From NCBI GenBank assembly GCA_019308985.1, contig JAFDHB010000020.1, forward strand, positions 1 to 33,351: 33,351 nucleotides of DNA, given 5' to 3'. This DNA comes from Deltaproteobacteria bacterium (GTDB lineage Bacteria > Desulfobacterota > DSM-4660 > Desulfatiglandales > HGW-15). The notes beneath the pieces were generated by a model, which saw only the letters and a list, made by a program, of their open reading frames with translations, ran no database searches and had not been told where the DNA came from. The position numbers and the translations under genes are program-made. Positions within the stretch are counted from its first letter, which is position 1; each line of letters opens with the position of its first letter. Positions 33,190 through 33,351 of this stretch are shown one piece after another.

Positions 33190-33235
33190 GCGTCAAGCGA
33201 TGCTTCGGCACGGAAGCCCCGGATATGCTTGACGC
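33190..33235. promoter_or_regulatory. Inverted repeat overlapping the promoter
   Basis: GCGTCAAGC (33190-33198) and GCTTGACGC (33227-33235) are perfect reverse complements with a 28-nt gap. The right arm contains the -35 box of the plus-strand promoter, so a protein bound here would block or modify transcription. Regulator unknown. Confidence 0.5.
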
Positions 33236-33257
33236 TTGGACTCCATCACTGTATTAT
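33229..33257 (+). promoter_or_regulatory. Sigma70 promoter for the gene at the window end
   Basis: TTGACG (33229-33234) and TATTAT (33252-33257) are 17 nt apart, each matching consensus at five of six positions. The start codon at 33324 is about 60 nt after the expected transcription start. Confidence 0.6.
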
Positions 33258-33323
33258 TCAGTGCACGATTCAAAAGGATTCATGGGATCACCCCGAAGCA
33301 GAGGATGAAGAGAGGAAGATGAG

Positions 33324-33351
33324 ATGAAAAAGACGGTCTGGATAGGAGCTT
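33324..33351 (+). CDS. Partial gene, N-terminus only (probable exported protein)
   Basis: ATG at 33324 follows AGAGGAAG with good spacing and opens MKKTVWIGA before the window ends. The two lysines followed by hydrophobic residues resemble the start of a Sec signal peptide. It is served by the promoter and operator-like repeat upstream. Only nine full codons are visible, so the product cannot be named. Confidence 0.45.

Larger units (their letters stand above)
32940..33323. other. Divergent intergenic region with promoter and inverted repeat
   Basis: The 384-nt stretch separates the PrpF-like gene (minus) and the partial gene at the window end (plus). It contains a sigma70-like promoter and a perfect 9-bp inverted repeat (both listed). 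The short open frame across 33066-33308 is not convincing because it spans these control elements. Nothing else recognisable. Confidence 0.7.

Noticed and set aside
33066..33308. 80-codon open frame on the plus strand
   Set aside because: It runs across the promoter and inverted repeat for the next gene and has no family features.

Overview
The window looks like chromosomal DNA of a strictly anaerobic, Gram-negative bacterium of the former Deltaproteobacteria (Desulfobacterota / Syntrophobacteria type). This is inferred from gene content, not from a marker gene: a DUF4911 protein beside nadK and miaB, a lone 3-hydroxybutyryl-CoA dehydrogenase, an old-yellow-enzyme/4Fe-4S enoate-reductase-like protein beside a Liv-type ABC importer, a TRAP importer with a TatT lipoprotein, FmdB, PrpF, and a COX24-like 29-residue basic protein. 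No rRNA, tRNA, CRISPR array, transposase or phage gene was seen.

Layout. (1) 44-8066, plus strand: PHP phosphoesterase, a phosphotransferase/P-loop kinase pair (a protein that is often one fused polypeptide), adenine deaminase, NAD kinase, DUF4911, MiaB and a REC-GGDEF protein. (2) 8186-8400: a promoter, the 29-codon basic protein and a strong hairpin terminator that serves both strands. (3) 8425-12265, minus strand: hbd, an Nfu-type Fe-S scaffold, and a tight three-gene operon of SixA-like phosphatase, orphan ParB/KorB-like protein and spore-photoproduct-lyase-like radical SAM protein. (4) 12266-12689: a repeat-rich divergent control region with a consensus sigma70 promoter. (5) 12690-21266, plus strand: two periplasmic binding proteins, LivH, LivM, LivG, LivF and a large OYE-type flavoenzyme, i.e. 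import of an organic acid or amino-acid-like substrate next to a reductase. (6) 21247-22742, minus strand: a membrane-anchored J-domain protein and an RmlD-like reductase. (7) 23265-28129, plus strand: a five-gene TRAP transporter cluster with two extra TPR-type proteins. (8) 28257-33351: lgt (minus), fmdB plus a 28-residue membrane peptide (plus), a hybrid PAS histidine kinase and a PrpF-family isomerase (both minus), and the first nine codons of a further plus-strand gene behind a good promoter that lies in an inverted repeat.

The best candidate for something undescribed is the SixA / ParB-like / SPL-like radical SAM operon. Its genes are translationally packed, the SPL-like protein keeps the radical SAM cysteines but appears to lack the hydrogen-donor cysteine of true spore photoproduct lyase, and a perfect 8-bp inverted repeat lies just upstream. 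Second is the TRAP cluster, which resembles the treponemal TatT/TatP arrangement. Several start codons were reassigned to agree with Shine-Dalgarno sequences; each case is explained in its entry. All family calls come from reading motifs by eye, without database searches.
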